Positions 1 to 8,991 of a DNA stretch of 44,541 nt are shown here, one piece after another. Position numbers and translations under genes: made by a program. The DNA is taken from assembly GCA_012800735.1 (NCBI GenBank), contig JAAZIU010000011.1, positions 1-44,541 of the forward strand, in the 5' to 3' direction. The stretch comes from Clostridiales bacterium (lineage in GTDB: Bacteria; Bacillota; Clostridia; Oscillospirales; CAG-272). The notes under the pieces were generated by a model. It worked only from the letters and a program-made list of their open reading frames with translations, was not told where the DNA came from and searched no databases. The stretch's first letter is position 1; each line of letters begins with the position of its first letter.

Positions 1-82
1 ATGCCCTGTGTTTTTATGATGTTTTTTGTTTTCTTTTGCCGTTTTTCCAAAGGTTTGGGGTGAATTTTAACCGGGGTTTCAT

Positions 83-127
83 AAAAAAAGGGGCTGTAAC
101 AAAATTTGAGTTTTGATACAGCCCCTT
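83..127 (-). terminator. Intrinsic terminator of the leftward GH172 operon
   Basis: An 11-bp perfect inverted repeat has arms at 88-98 and 117-127, with a smaller inner stem (CAAAA 100-104 with TTTTG 111-115). Read on the minus strand it is followed by a run of seven T (plus-strand A run 83-89). It starts about 12 bp past the stop codon of the GH172 gene, where a rho-independent terminator belongs. Nothing else could be supported in bases 1-82. Confidence 0.88.
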
Positions 128-138
128 ATATATATCAT

Positions 139-1215
139 TTAATTTATCTCAAGTCCGTCTTTGTCGGGCAGCGGCGGCTGATTTACCGCGGGCGATGTCT
201 GATACCAATATGCAACCGAGCTGAGATCGTCCTGAAGCGGCAGATAGCGTCCACCCTGACGCCAGCCCAGCGCCTGTATCGTAACGCGAAGATCTTTTTT
301 GAAATATATGGGGTCGGTTATATGCCAGCGATACAGCGAGAAACGGCGGTTGCTGCGATAAGTTTCATCTGTTGCGGAAATTTTCGAGAGTCCGGCATAT
401 GGGGAAGAAAAGGTCTGATATTTTCCGTCAACGTCAAAATTGTAGGAGGCACAGAAATAGTCTTCGGTACCGGTGCCGCAGATAGTCGGGAAATCGGTGT
501 CGCCGTCGATATAGAATTTTATTTCTCCCTCTCCCCACCATCCGTTATTGTTGACGCCCCAGAGCATGGATGTGCCGACAAACTGTCCGTCGCCTTCAAT
601 CCCGTCAATAATGGTGTAAACATCTTTATAAGGCAGCGGATTTGTACGGCGGAAGCGGGCGCAGAAATACATCGGTTCCTCTTCAAGCTTAGTCTCGATG
701 TAATCGATCTGATAATAGCAAATCGCGTCCCGGTCGCTTATGTTCTCAAGGGTGATAAGCGCGCGTTTTTTAAAAGGCATCGTCCAGTAGCAGTTGCAGC
801 CGCACTTCGGGTTGATACATACCGCCAATGAATTTATCTGTGCGTACTGATCGGCTTGCGGATTTGCAAAGAAATCTCCGAGCGGCGTTTCAACCGCCGG
901 TGTATCCGAATCGTCCCAGTAGATTCTGAGTATCATCCAGCGCCATGACTCAAAGGCTCCGGTGAGCCAGATGTGTTTTATCGCTCCCTCGGCTCTTATA
1001 TCCGCTAGAACAAAGTTTTTTCCCGGAGCGATTGAAACCGAAGGCGAAACCTTCCAGCCGATACCTAAATCCCTTGCGCAGGATGCGCCGGTTCCCTCGG
1101 TCGCCATCCCGCCTTTGCCCTTTTCTCCGGTGAAGTTTTCCGCGGAAATCGACCTTGTAATTGCCGAAGAGCGGCGCGCAAGATCGGAAAGTCCGCTTCC
1201 GAGTCCGTTATACAT
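139..1215 (-). CDS. DUF2961 / glycoside hydrolase family 172 protein
   Basis: The 358-residue protein matches the DUF2961 family, now classed as GH172, whose characterised members act on fructofuranose or arabinofuranose linkages. The length is normal for a single-domain member. It has no signal peptide, so it probably acts in the cytoplasm on imported oligosaccharides. Conserved blocks include GGMATEGTGA near the N-terminus and a segment with acidic residues E229/E231 (GEGE) and E251 (GTGTEDYF), the region where GH172 catalytic carboxylates lie; which ones act here is inferred. It is the last gene of a leftward operon after a sugar-isomerase-like protein and a solute-binding lipoprotein, which supports a role in oligosaccharide use. 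The true substrate cannot be read from sequence. Confidence 0.85.
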   Translation of the reverse strand: MYNGLGSGLSDLARRSSAITRSISAENFTGEKGKGGMATEGTGASCARDLGIGWKVSPSVSIAPGKNFVLADIRAEGAIKHIWLTGAFESWRWMILRIYWDDSDTPAVETPLGDFFANPQADQYAQINSLAVCINPKCGCNCYWTMPFKKRALITLENISDRDAICYYQIDYIETKLEEEPMYFCARFRRTNPLPYKDVYTIIDGIEGDGQFVGTSMLWGVNNNGWWGEGEIKFYIDGDTDFPTICGTGTEDYFCASYNFDVDGKYQTFSSPYAGLSKISATDETYRSNRRFSLYRWHITDPIYFKKDLRVTIQALGWRQGGRYLPLQDDLSSVAYWYQTSPAVNQPPLPDKDGLEIN

Positions 1216-1283
1216 ATTTTTTCCTCCGTTTATGGTTTATTAGTTGTGATTTAGCTTTTTACATAAAACAATCGCTGTTAAAA

Positions 1284-2741
1284 TCAGTTCATTTCAGCAT
1301 AGCTGTCCATCAGCTTTTCCATCAGTTTGTTGTCCTTGTTCTGACGTTTTTCGTAGGATGAAGCGTAGCTGTCTTTGCGCGCGATGACTGCGTCGAAGAC
1401 CGCCTCTGCTGCATAGTCAAGCGCCGCTGCGTTGACAAATACGAAGTCGATATAAGAGACATCCATGACAAGGTCAAGCATTTTTTCGGAATCCTCATCG
1501 CGGGTTCCCTTACCTTTTAGCACAATATCATAATATGCCGGCCGGACGAGGCGATGGCTTTCGTAGTTCAGCGCCTCAAGTATAATAGCCGCCCTGTCGG
1601 TATCCGTGACATAATTCGGTATCGCAAAGTATGAGGTGCCGAGGTTTGATGAGATGTAGTTCTCCTGATTTTCATCGAATTTCGGAGTCGGGATGATTCC
1701 GAAATCGGCATCGAGCGAACGAAGAGTCTCCGCATTTCTCACATTTGCGAACCAGAAAAGCAATCGGTTTTCGTTCATTGCCGACATGATCTGATCAACC
1801 GACATCTTGTCATAATCAACGCCGTCGGTAAGATTTATCAGTTTGTGAACTCCGGAATACAGATTTTCAAAGCGGTCGTTGTAATAATCGTAGTGATACC
1901 GCCCTTCCTCATCCGCGGACGCAAGCCTTAAGCCGAAGGAATAAAAAAGATTTCGCCCCGAATGCAGACCGAACGAGGCTCCGAAGCAGTCGGCATCCGA
2001 AGTCATCTTTCCATCGCCGTTTAAGTCGGCGGAGACGGCGGCAATATCGAGGTTGAGCTTGTCAAGAGTCCATTTTCCGGCGGAGACTGTCTCGTAAATA
2101 TTTCCGAGAGAATAATCTTCAACCATTCTCTTGTTGAAGAATACAACCTCCTGATTCCGGATCATGTCGAGGGTATAGTCTCCGACAGCGGTGTAGAGTT
2201 TGTTCAATATCCGAACATTTTGGTTCCATCCGTGGCACCACCAGGGACGGTCGAAATCAAGATAGTTAAGCGTCAGAAGATCGGTGAAAGCCCCAAGCGT
2301 TTCGCAGCCCCACCAGTAGTCGGGAACGACGATGTCAAACGCGCCGTCCGCCGCCAAAAGGGAATTGTTCACGACGGCGCGAAGACCGGAGTTCCAGTCG
2401 TCGGAATAATCGACAACATGGAGGGTAATCCCGAATCGTTCCTCAACGACCCGGTTGCGGGCAAAAACCGCGTCGTTTTTAATCTCGCCGGTTTCTTCTT
2501 CGGTGAAGAAGTCGTCCAGCCGCGAATTTCTGACTGCGATGGTAAAATCGGCGCCGCCGAAATCAATGTCGGGTAATCCATCTCCCAATGTCGTTTCTTC
2601 GGACTCGATTTCAGGATTTTCGGCAGCTGGAAGATTATCTGTTTCGTTTTTGTTTGACGACGGTGACTTCCCGCAGGAAACAAAGACAGATACGGCTAAC
2701 GCAATGGTAAGCACTAAAGCTGTTATTCTCAAAATTCTCAT
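1284..2741 (-). CDS. Extracellular solute-binding lipoprotein (family 1, sugar type)
   Basis: This 485-residue protein starts with a lipoprotein signal peptide: a positively charged start, a hydrophobic stretch and a lipobox ending at Cys23 (FVSC). A low-complexity acidic linker follows, then a family 1 type periplasmic-binding fold. It should be anchored to the outer face of the membrane and deliver sugar to an ABC permease. Residues 239-251 form an EF-hand-like loop (DLNGDGKMTSDAD), probably for calcium. It is clearly related to the lipoprotein at 29374-30858 in the same window, sharing the KWT-x-D block before the loop and the N-R-x-V-E-E region. No permease or ATPase gene lies beside it, so it must share a transporter encoded elsewhere. 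Ligand unknown. Confidence 0.88.
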   Translation of the reverse strand: MRILRITALVLTIALAVSVFVSCGKSPSSNKNETDNLPAAENPEIESEETTLGDGLPDIDFGGADFTIAVRNSRLDDFFTEEETGEIKNDAVFARNRVVEERFGITLHVVDYSDDWNSGLRAVVNNSLLAADGAFDIVVPDYWWGCETLGAFTDLLTLNYLDFDRPWWCHGWNQNVRILNKLYTAVGDYTLDMIRNQEVVFFNKRMVEDYSLGNIYETVSAGKWTLDKLNLDIAAVSADLNGDGKMTSDADCFGASFGLHSGRNLFYSFGLRLASADEEGRYHYDYYNDRFENLYSGVHKLINLTDGVDYDKMSVDQIMSAMNENRLLFWFANVRNAETLRSLDADFGIIPTPKFDENQENYISSNLGTSYFAIPNYVTDTDRAAIILEALNYESHRLVRPAYYDIVLKGKGTRDEDSEKMLDLVMDVSYIDFVFVNAAALDYAAEAVFDAVIARKDSYASSYEKRQNKDNKLMEKLMDSYAEMN

Positions 2742-2785
2742 AACTTATCCTCCTTCAAGTCGTCAGCCGTAACATCACGGTTGTT

Positions 2786-3574
2786 TTATTCAACAAGGAA
2801 CCGCCGGATAAAATCGCGGGCAAAGAGAATTCCTTTTTCTCCGCGCGGAATATCGGCGCGCCAGGCGCTGGAATGCGGCTCGATTGAAAGTCCGCCTGTG
2901 TAACCGCGGGAATACAGGATAGCGAAGATCTCCGACCAGCGCAGCGCATCCATACCCGCGGGCGGATCGTCGACACCGCGGCTGCCGGCTCTGACGGCGC
3001 CCTTGACATGCATATGTCCTATCCGGTCTCCCCAGTCGGATAGCTCAGCCAGGTAATCGGATCTGCGTCCGAAAGAGTGCGAAGCATCGAATTTGATTTT
3101 AAGTTCGGGCAGCTCGCCTAAAACAACCTTCCACTGAGCGTCGGAGTGAACGAAATTCTCCCAGTCGCAGTTGTAAACGCAGATATTCGTTCTTCCGTCG
3201 GCGCGTTCTATAAGCCGCCCGAACAGCTCTATTGCAGCCGTATAGTTGCGGTACGGGGTTGCATCGGAAGCGTAATTGCAGCCGCAGACGAAATTCGGCG
3301 CGCCTACTTCAATGGCTGCGTCGAGCAGTGACGCAAGGAATTCAAAACGTTCTGAGTCGATCTTACCGCCGATGTTGCAATCAATGTTCCAGCGTCCGAC
3401 TGACTGCAGCGGGATACCCGTGCGCTTGATGTTTTCCTTTATCGAATCCTTGTTTTTAAGAAAGTTTTCGATATCCGGATCAAAGTTGCAGCAAACCTCG
3501 ATAAATTCGAGTTCGTTCTTTTTTACATAGTCGAAATCTGCTGCGGAATACCCGCGAATAATTCCCAGTTTCAT
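2786..3574 (-). CDS. Sugar phosphate isomerase/epimerase-like TIM-barrel protein
   Basis: This 262-residue protein has the AP-endonuclease-2/xylose-isomerase-like TIM-barrel pattern. Likely metal-site motifs are visible: a degenerate YHNHDWE-type block (VYNCDWENF), FDASHSFGR, HMHVKG and SIEPHSSAW near the C-terminus. Family members isomerise or epimerise sugars or polyols with a divalent metal. It is the first gene of the leftward operon, with a good promoter upstream and a GAGGT ribosome binding site (plus-strand 3582-3586) 7 bases before the ATG. Together with the binding protein and GH172 enzyme it suggests a pathway for an unusual sugar; the reaction itself cannot be assigned. Confidence 0.82.
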   Translation of the reverse strand: MKLGIIRGYSAADFDYVKKNELEFIEVCCNFDPDIENFLKNKDSIKENIKRTGIPLQSVGRWNIDCNIGGKIDSERFEFLASLLDAAIEVGAPNFVCGCNYASDATPYRNYTAAIELFGRLIERADGRTNICVYNCDWENFVHSDAQWKVVLGELPELKIKFDASHSFGRRSDYLAELSDWGDRIGHMHVKGAVRAGSRGVDDPPAGMDALRWSEIFAILYSRGYTGGLSIEPHSSAWRADIPRGEKGILFARDFIRRFLVE

Positions 3575-3616
3575 TAATTTTACCTCATTTTTTTGATATT
3601 TTTGCTTTCTTTGTCT

Positions 3617-3645
3617 ATCATACCATAATTATGTGATGTTTTCAA
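3617..3645 (-). promoter_or_regulatory. Sigma-A promoter of the leftward sugar operon
   Basis: Read on the minus strand: TTGAAA (plus 3640-3645), a 17-bp spacer and TATGAT (plus 3617-3622), preceded by TGG, which makes an extended -10. It lies about 45 bp before the isomerase-like gene and back-to-back with the rimM promoter. Confidence 0.8.
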
Positions 3646-3664
3646 TAAAATTTTTAAAAAACAG

Positions 3665-3693
3665 GTGAAAATAATCATAGAATATGGTATAAT
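3665..3693 (+). promoter_or_regulatory. Sigma-A promoter of rimM operon
   Basis: GTGAAA (3665-3670), a 17-bp spacer and a perfect TATAAT (3688-3693), with TGG directly before it (extended -10). The -35 is weak (4 of 6), which the extended -10 would compensate. The rimM ATG follows at 3725, with GGAG at 3711-3714 as ribosome binding site. Confidence 0.8.
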
Positions 3694-3724
3694 CTATAAA
3701 ACACCAATACGGAGCTTAATATAA

Positions 3725-4246
3725 ATGCAAAAATATCTTGAAACCGGCAAGATTATCAATGTTCACGGTGTCGCCGGCATGGTAAAAGTCGAGTGCTGGT
3801 CAGACAGCGTAGAAGCTGTCACATCATTGCCCTATATCTATTTTTCCCCCGAAGGAGACGGCAAGCGCAAAGTCGAGAAAGCAACATATTTGAAGCAATT
3901 TGCGCTTCTGAAGCTTGAAGGGATTGATGACCGCGATGCAGCCGCCTCGTTGCGGGGAAGGGTGATTTATGCGGATCGAGAAGATATAGAGCTTGAAGAA
4001 GGCGACCATTTCATAACCGATCTTATCGGACTTAAAGTAATCGACGCAGATAACGGCGAAATTTACGGTGAGATATCGGATGTTCTCGTTCAGGGCGCGC
4101 AGGATTTATACGTGGTTACCCACTCGGACGGCGCGACTTCTCTTTTGCCGGCAATCAAGCCTTTCGTTATTGAAATCGATTTTGAAAGCGGAGTCAAGGT
4201 TCGCCCGATCCCGGGAATGTTTGACGACGGCGCAATAAAAGCCTGA
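3725..4246 (+). CDS. rimM: Ribosome maturation factor RimM
   Basis: RimM helps assemble the 30S head by binding ribosomal protein S19 and 16S rRNA. The 173-residue length is typical. The N-terminal RimM domain shows GKIINVHGVAGMVKV at its start, and the C-terminal half is a PRC-barrel (HFITDLIGLKVID through FVIEIDFESGVKV). It opens a plus-strand operon and sits one base before trmD, the usual bacterial pairing. The common partners rpsP and rplS are not present on either side. Start is the first ATG, with GGAG 10 bases upstream. Confidence 0.95.
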   Translation: MQKYLETGKIINVHGVAGMVKVECWSDSVEAVTSLPYIYFSPEGDGKRKVEKATYLKQFALLKLEGIDDRDAAASLRGRVIYADREDIELEEGDHFITDLIGLKVIDADNGEIYGEISDVLVQGAQDLYVVTHSDGATSLLPAIKPFVIEIDFESGVKVRPIPGMFDDGAIKA

Positions 4247-4247
4247 C

Positions 4248-4925
4248 ATGAGATTCGATATATTGACCCTTTTCCCGGAGTTTATAAGCTCAGTGCTTGA
4301 CGAAAGCATAATCGGCCGCGCCCGCAAAGCAGGAAAGCTTGAAATATATACGCATCAAATCCGCGACTGGTCGGAAGACCGTCACCGTCGGGTAGACGAC
4401 ACGCCTTACGGCGGCGGAAAAGGTATGGTAATGTCAGCCCCGCCCCTCACGGCGGCGATGGAAGCGGTTACTGCGATGGGAAATATCGACAACGCAAGGA
4501 GGATATATATGTCTCCGAAGGGAAGACTGCTGAATCAAAAAGAGGCTTCCCGCCTGGCTTCATACGACAGGCTGATTATCCTATGCGGTCATTACGAGGG
4601 AATCGATGAGCGGGTAATAGACCTCTGCATCGACGAGCAAATAAGCATCGGCGATTATGTGCTGACCGGCGGCGAGCTTCCCGCCTGCATTCTTTGTGAC
4701 TGCATCGGACGGCTTTGCCCGGGCGTTCTGTCAGATGACGAATGTCATGAGATTGAAAGTTTCTCCGGAGGCTTGCTTGAGTATCCGCAGTATACAAAAC
4801 CGCAAAACTTTCGCGGACTCGAAGTTCCCGAAGTTCTCTTAAGCGGAAATCATGCTCACATCGAGCGCTGGCGCTATGAAAAGTCGCTCGAGCTGACGAA
4901 AAAGCTGCGCCCGGATTTGCTGTGA
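4248..4925 (+). CDS. trmD: tRNA (guanine-N1)-methyltransferase TrmD
   Basis: TrmD methylates G37 next to the anticodon using S-adenosylmethionine and prevents +1 frameshifting. The 225-residue protein carries the knotted SPOUT-fold signature: MRFDILTLFPEF at the start, VDDTPYGGGKGMVM, the cofactor loop CGHYEGIDERV, and SIGDYVLTGGELP, followed by the aspartate of CDCIGR. It ends in the usual helical RNA-binding region (PQYTKPQNFRG). It begins one base after rimM and its stop overlaps the murJ start by four bases, so the three genes are translationally linked. Confidence 0.96.
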   Translation: MRFDILTLFPEFISSVLDESIIGRARKAGKLEIYTHQIRDWSEDRHRRVDDTPYGGGKGMVMSAPPLTAAMEAVTAMGNIDNARRIYMSPKGRLLNQKEASRLASYDRLIILCGHYEGIDERVIDLCIDEQISIGDYVLTGGELPACILCDCIGRLCPGVLSDDECHEIESFSGGLLEYPQYTKPQNFRGLEVPEVLLSGNHAHIERWRYEKSLELTKKLRPDLL

Positions 4926-6502
4926 GCGCTATAAATAAAAAAAGTTCCGGAGCTTCCCGCCCCCGCCGGACAATTATCCTAATGATGGCGGCGACGTTGC
5001 TTGCAAAGGTTCTCGGACTTCTGCGGACGGTACTTCTCGCCTCAAGTTACGGCACCGGTCTTGAAGCCGCCGCTTTTGCCGAAGCCTCGGTGATACCGCT
5101 TACGGTTTTTGATATGCTGCTCGGAGCGGCGATACCCGGTTCTTTTATTCCGGTGTATAACAGACTGCTCGCCCGCGAAGGTACAAAGAGAGCGGATGAT
5201 TTTGCTCAGAGATTTGTAAATATAATTCTGCTTTTTTGTGTTCTGCTGGCGGGTCTCGGAATTGTCTTTTCGCCTCAGTTAATTTCGATTCTCGCTCCCG
5301 GGCTAAGCGGCAACGCGCAAAAGTTGGCATCAGAACTGCTCCGTATAATGTTCCCGATGATTATTTTTACCGGCGGCGCATATACGCTGACCGGAATAAT
5401 GCAATCGAAAGGACGCTATCTGCTTCCGGCTCTGATTTCCGCCATCTCAAACGCAGGCGTAATAATCTACCTTGCGTTTATAAATCCGCTTCTCGGAGAA
5501 AACGGAATTTACGGTCTTGCCGCCGCATATGTTATTTCCTGGCTGATTCAGCTTGCAACTCTGGTAATTCCGCTTGCCTTTTCCGGTAAAGAGCGATTTC
5601 TGTTGTCTCCTGCGGCGGGAATACGCGATTCGGAGCTGCCCGCAGCGTTGAAATCGGCGCCGCCGGTGATGATCGGCGCGTGGCTTATGCCCGCGACTTT
5701 GCTTTTGGGAACCGCCTTTTCCTCGCTTTCGGACACGGACGGCGGGATATCGGTGTTTACATACGCATATAATGTGTATCTGATGATAACCGGAATTCTT
5801 ACCTATTCGATATGCAATTATGTATTCCCCGAACTTTCAAGGCTTTCGGGATCCGGCGACGACGAAGGCTTCATGAATACATTACGGCGGGGCTTTGATT
5901 CGGCGCTTATGCTTACGGTTCCGTTCACCGCGGCGGTATTTATACTTTCCGGCTGCGGTGTTTCCGTAATGTATCAGCGCGGCGCTTTCGGAGCCGAGTC
6001 CGCAGCCGCGACCGCTTCGGCGCTTCGCTTCATAGTTCCCGCAATGCCGGCTTTTGCCGTAATCGAGCTTTTGAACAGGGCGTTTTACTCGAAAGGCCTT
6101 GATAAGATTCCGATGATTGCGGCGATCTGCGGTATCGCTTCCGACGCTGTGGTATCGGCTGTTCTGATATTTTCCGGCGCCGTTCCGGTTCTTTCGGGAG
6201 CCGCTGCCGGAGCCTGCGCAGGTCAATTGGTCACAGCGGCAGCATTGCTTTTTGCCGCATCGAAAAAAATGAAAGGACTTTTTGACGGATTTATAAAACG
6301 CACATGGAATCTATGGCTTGGAGCAATTTTGAGCGCCGGGGTTATGTCGGTAGTATACCGACTGTTCGACATAAATCCTTTTTCAAACAGTTTTGCCGGC
6401 AATTTGATTATCTGTTTCGCCGTATTTCTTCCCGGCGCCGCGGTTTATTTAGCCGTTATGAAAATCGGCTCGAAATATGTTGTCGGAACCCTTAAATGGT
6501 AG
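4922..6502 (+). CDS. murJ: Lipid II flippase MurJ (MviN family)
   Basis: This 526-residue, highly hydrophobic protein has the MviN/MurJ pattern of about 14 membrane helices with an N-terminal TLLAKVLGLLRTVLLASSYG block typical of the family. MurJ moves lipid II to the outer face of the membrane for peptidoglycan synthesis, or related lipid-linked precursors in some paralogues. The start is a GTG overlapping the trmD stop (GTGA). Its place upstream of an O-antigen-ligase-like gene leaves open that it serves another polymer, while the dcw cluster further right supplies lipid II synthesis. Essentiality cannot be judged here. Confidence 0.9.
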   Translation: MSAINKKSSGASRPRRTIILMMAATLLAKVLGLLRTVLLASSYGTGLEAAAFAEASVIPLTVFDMLLGAAIPGSFIPVYNRLLAREGTKRADDFAQRFVNIILLFCVLLAGLGIVFSPQLISILAPGLSGNAQKLASELLRIMFPMIIFTGGAYTLTGIMQSKGRYLLPALISAISNAGVIIYLAFINPLLGENGIYGLAAAYVISWLIQLATLVIPLAFSGKERFLLSPAAGIRDSELPAALKSAPPVMIGAWLMPATLLLGTAFSSLSDTDGGISVFTYAYNVYLMITGILTYSICNYVFPELSRLSGSGDDEGFMNTLRRGFDSALMLTVPFTAAVFILSGCGVSVMYQRGAFGAESAAATASALRFIVPAMPAFAVIELLNRAFYSKGLDKIPMIAAICGIASDAVVSAVLIFSGAVPVLSGAAAGACAGQLVTAAALLFAASKKMKGLFDGFIKRTWNLWLGAILSAGVMSVVYRLFDINPFSNSFAGNLIICFAVFLPGAAVYLAVMKIGSKYVVGTLKW

Positions 6503-6514
6503 GTGTTTATAAGT

Positions 6515-8494
6515 ATGAAAATTGCAGATGATATAAAAAAGCAGCCAAACAAAAAAAACGGCGAGCGTGTCGGTTTCCGGGAATTGATAACCGGGTCGCT
6601 TATATTGGGCGGTCTTATCAAATTCGCTGATTTTCTCAATGTAAAACTTGCCGAAAGCCTTACGGGAAACATGTTCTCGTCCTATGATGCCGCGACGCAA
6701 AGGTTTAACGGTTATTTCGAAAAGATCGGCGCGGTGCAAAGAAGACTGAGCGGGAGAATCAAGCGCTTCTTTTTGAACGGTTTTTCGGGAAGCGTTATAC
6801 TGAATGCTTTTTCCAACAGCCTTCATGTTATGCTTGCCATGCCGATGCGAAGCTGGGGGATCGGTTTTCTGTCTGCCGGGCTTTACACCGTCGCTATCTG
6901 GATGCTTAAGTATTTCGTTCTGTTTTCCGATACCCATCTTATTGATTTCGGTATCGGAGCCGCAGCGGTACTTATTTCGTTGCTCTTATTTCTCTCGAAG
7001 AAAACTCTTTCTGCAGAGCTTTGCTCATCAAGAATAGCCGGTTTTGTGCTCTTTCGGTTTTTGGGGCTCAGGCGGGATGACGTTGAAACGGACGATATTG
7101 ATAACAGCAGAGGAACCGGCGCTGCGGTTTTACTTGCCGGAACTGCTGTCGGAATACTGACGTATTTCGTCTCCCCCATTTACATTTTTGTCGGGATTGC
7201 CGCGCTTTTGGCAATGACTCTTATTGCGCATTCACCGGAAAGCGGGCTTGTGATTATTCTGCTTGTTCTGCCGTTTTCACCGACTATGGGGCTTGTCGCG
7301 CTCACTTCCTGGTGCGCGCTGTGCTGGGTGATGAAGTTGATAAGCGGTAAAAGGACGCTGAAAATAGAACCTGTTGACGTCTGGATAATGGTTTTCGGCA
7401 TTATTTATCTTGCGGGAGGAATTATTTCCGCCGGAAGAACGGCTTCTTTTAAGCATTCTATTGTGTTTTTTGATTTCCTGCTCGGATATTTTATGATGGC
7501 GAATCTCATCCGCACCGGTGTCTGGGTTAAGCGCTGTGCGGTGGCGATAGTTGCGGGTTCCGCCCTCGTTTCACTGTACGGAGTATACGAGTATCTTTTC
7601 GGACTTACCGAGACCATCTGGCAGGACACCGAAATGTTTGAAAACATATCCGGAAGGGTTGTGTCAACCTTCGGCAATCCCAACGTCCTCGCCGAATATC
7701 TGCTGCTAACCATCCCCATAGCCTTGTCATTGGTATTTGCCGCGAAGAAAGGCTGGAAAAAGCTTGCATCCTTCGGCGTTTTCGGTGTCGGAATGATTTG
7801 TCTTGCGCTTACGTGGTCAAGGGGAGCCTGGCTCGGTTTGATTATTGCCGGACTTATCTACCTTTTGATGTTAAATCACAGAACTCTGCTCCTGATATTC
7901 GGAGGAATTTTTTCGCTGCCTTTCCTGCCGTATCTGTTGCCGCAGTCAATAATCAGTCGATTTACATCAATCGGAAATCTCGCAGATACATCAACCTCTT
8001 ATAGGGTTAATATATGGAAAGGCGCGTTGAATATCGCCCGTGATTTCTTTATATCCGGAGTGGGAACAGGCAATCAGGCATTTGTAACGGTATATCCCAA
8101 ATATTCGCTTGCCGGAATAGAAGGCGCGCCGCACAGTCATAACTTGTATCTTCAGCTCCTTGTAGAACTCGGGATTTTCGGACTTTTGCTGTTCATAGGA
8201 GCGATGGTTTCTTTTTCGAGAGCTAATTTCAGTTTTTATCGCAGCGATGTTTCGGCAAAAACCGGACACAGATATATTTCAATCGGAGGATTTTCAGGAG
8301 TACTTGCGGTGCTTGCGCAGGGAATGACCGATTATGTCTGGTATAATTACAGGATATTCCTCCTGTTCTGGCTGCTTGTCGGTCTGACTATTGCCTCCCG
8401 CCGCGCCGGAATATTTGAAAACCCGATAAGAGCAGTAAAGAGAATAGAAGACTGCAGCGCAGACAGAGCAGTAATTGATATAATAACGATATAA
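6515..8494 (+). CDS. O-antigen ligase-like (Wzy/WaaL family) membrane protein
   Basis: This 659-residue polytopic membrane protein has the Wzy_C/O-antigen ligase pattern: STFGNPNVLAEYLLL, LTWSRGAWLGL, and a large outer loop containing GVGTGNQAF and PHSHNLYLQLLVELG (His540 and His542; the family's key histidine lies in this motif). Family members join or polymerise glycans carried on lipids. An N-terminal segment of about 100 residues precedes the first membrane helix. The ATG at 6515 is preferred over the GTG at 6503 because TAGGTG lies 9 bases before it. It follows murJ directly and is followed by two DUF4330 genes, suggesting a cell-envelope glycan module. Substrate is unknown. Confidence 0.83.
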   Translation: MKIADDIKKQPNKKNGERVGFRELITGSLILGGLIKFADFLNVKLAESLTGNMFSSYDAATQRFNGYFEKIGAVQRRLSGRIKRFFLNGFSGSVILNAFSNSLHVMLAMPMRSWGIGFLSAGLYTVAIWMLKYFVLFSDTHLIDFGIGAAAVLISLLLFLSKKTLSAELCSSRIAGFVLFRFLGLRRDDVETDDIDNSRGTGAAVLLAGTAVGILTYFVSPIYIFVGIAALLAMTLIAHSPESGLVIILLVLPFSPTMGLVALTSWCALCWVMKLISGKRTLKIEPVDVWIMVFGIIYLAGGIISAGRTASFKHSIVFFDFLLGYFMMANLIRTGVWVKRCAVAIVAGSALVSLYGVYEYLFGLTETIWQDTEMFENISGRVVSTFGNPNVLAEYLLLTIPIALSLVFAAKKGWKKLASFGVFGVGMICLALTWSRGAWLGLIIAGLIYLLMLNHRTLLLIFGGIFSLPFLPYLLPQSIISRFTSIGNLADTSTSYRVNIWKGALNIARDFFISGVGTGNQAFVTVYPKYSLAGIEGAPHSHNLYLQLLVELGIFGLLLFIGAMVSFSRANFSFYRSDVSAKTGHRYISIGGFSGVLAVLAQGMTDYVWYNYRIFLLFWLLVGLTIASRRAGIFENPIRAVKRIEDCSADRAVIDIITI

Positions 8495-8510
8495 AACGGT
8501 GGACAATGAT

Positions 8511-8990
8511 ATGAAAAGCAAAATTAGGTTCAATATAATAGATGCTTTGCTTCTGCTGATCATAATCGCAGCAGTAGCGTTAGCTGCTTATTTTGTTATG
8601 AGCGGGCGGGTCGGGCAGCAGAGGGCGGTTTCGGAGAGACCGATACAGTATACCGTGCTGCTTACAAATGTCAGAGGCGAATTTAAAGGCAATATTAAAA
8701 TCGGAGACAGCGTGACAGATACGGTAAAGCTGATGCCTATCGGCGAGGTGACGGATATAAAAACCGTACAGACATCAATTGATATCGAAGATGAAACCGC
8801 AGGCAGAATTGTTTCCGCAATAGTACCCGACAAATATGATATTACCGTGACAGTAACTGCAGATGCTACCGTGTCGACCGGTTTTTATATGATAGGCGGA
8901 TATCAGATACAGGTCGGAACGCTTGTAAGTCTGAGGGTTCCCGATTTTACCGGTGTCGGCTACTGTACTTCAATAACGGAGGTAAACTGA
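8511..8990 (+). CDS. DUF4330 family membrane-anchored protein (first copy)
   Basis: About 159 residues: a short charged N-terminus (MKSKIRFNIIDALLL), one membrane helix, then an extracellular beta-rich domain ending in a G-Y-Q-I-x-V-G motif typical of DUF4330. The function of the family is not known. The ATG at 8511 has GGTGG 8 bases upstream and matches the family's usual K-x-R-F-N-x-I-D opening; the in-frame GTG at 8499 is less likely. It is followed after one base by a second family member, and sits behind the O-antigen-ligase-like gene, so a role in envelope glycan assembly is a reasonable guess. Confidence 0.75.
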   Translation: MKSKIRFNIIDALLLLIIIAAVALAAYFVMSGRVGQQRAVSERPIQYTVLLTNVRGEFKGNIKIGDSVTDTVKLMPIGEVTDIKTVQTSIDIEDETAGRIVSAIVPDKYDITVTVTADATVSTGFYMIGGYQIQVGTLVSLRVPDFTGVGYCTSITEVN

Positions 8991-8991
8991 A

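Noticed and set aside
106-831. Plus-strand open frame of 241 codons
   Set aside because: It overlaps the terminator and is antisense to the well-matched GH172 gene; no recognisable domain.
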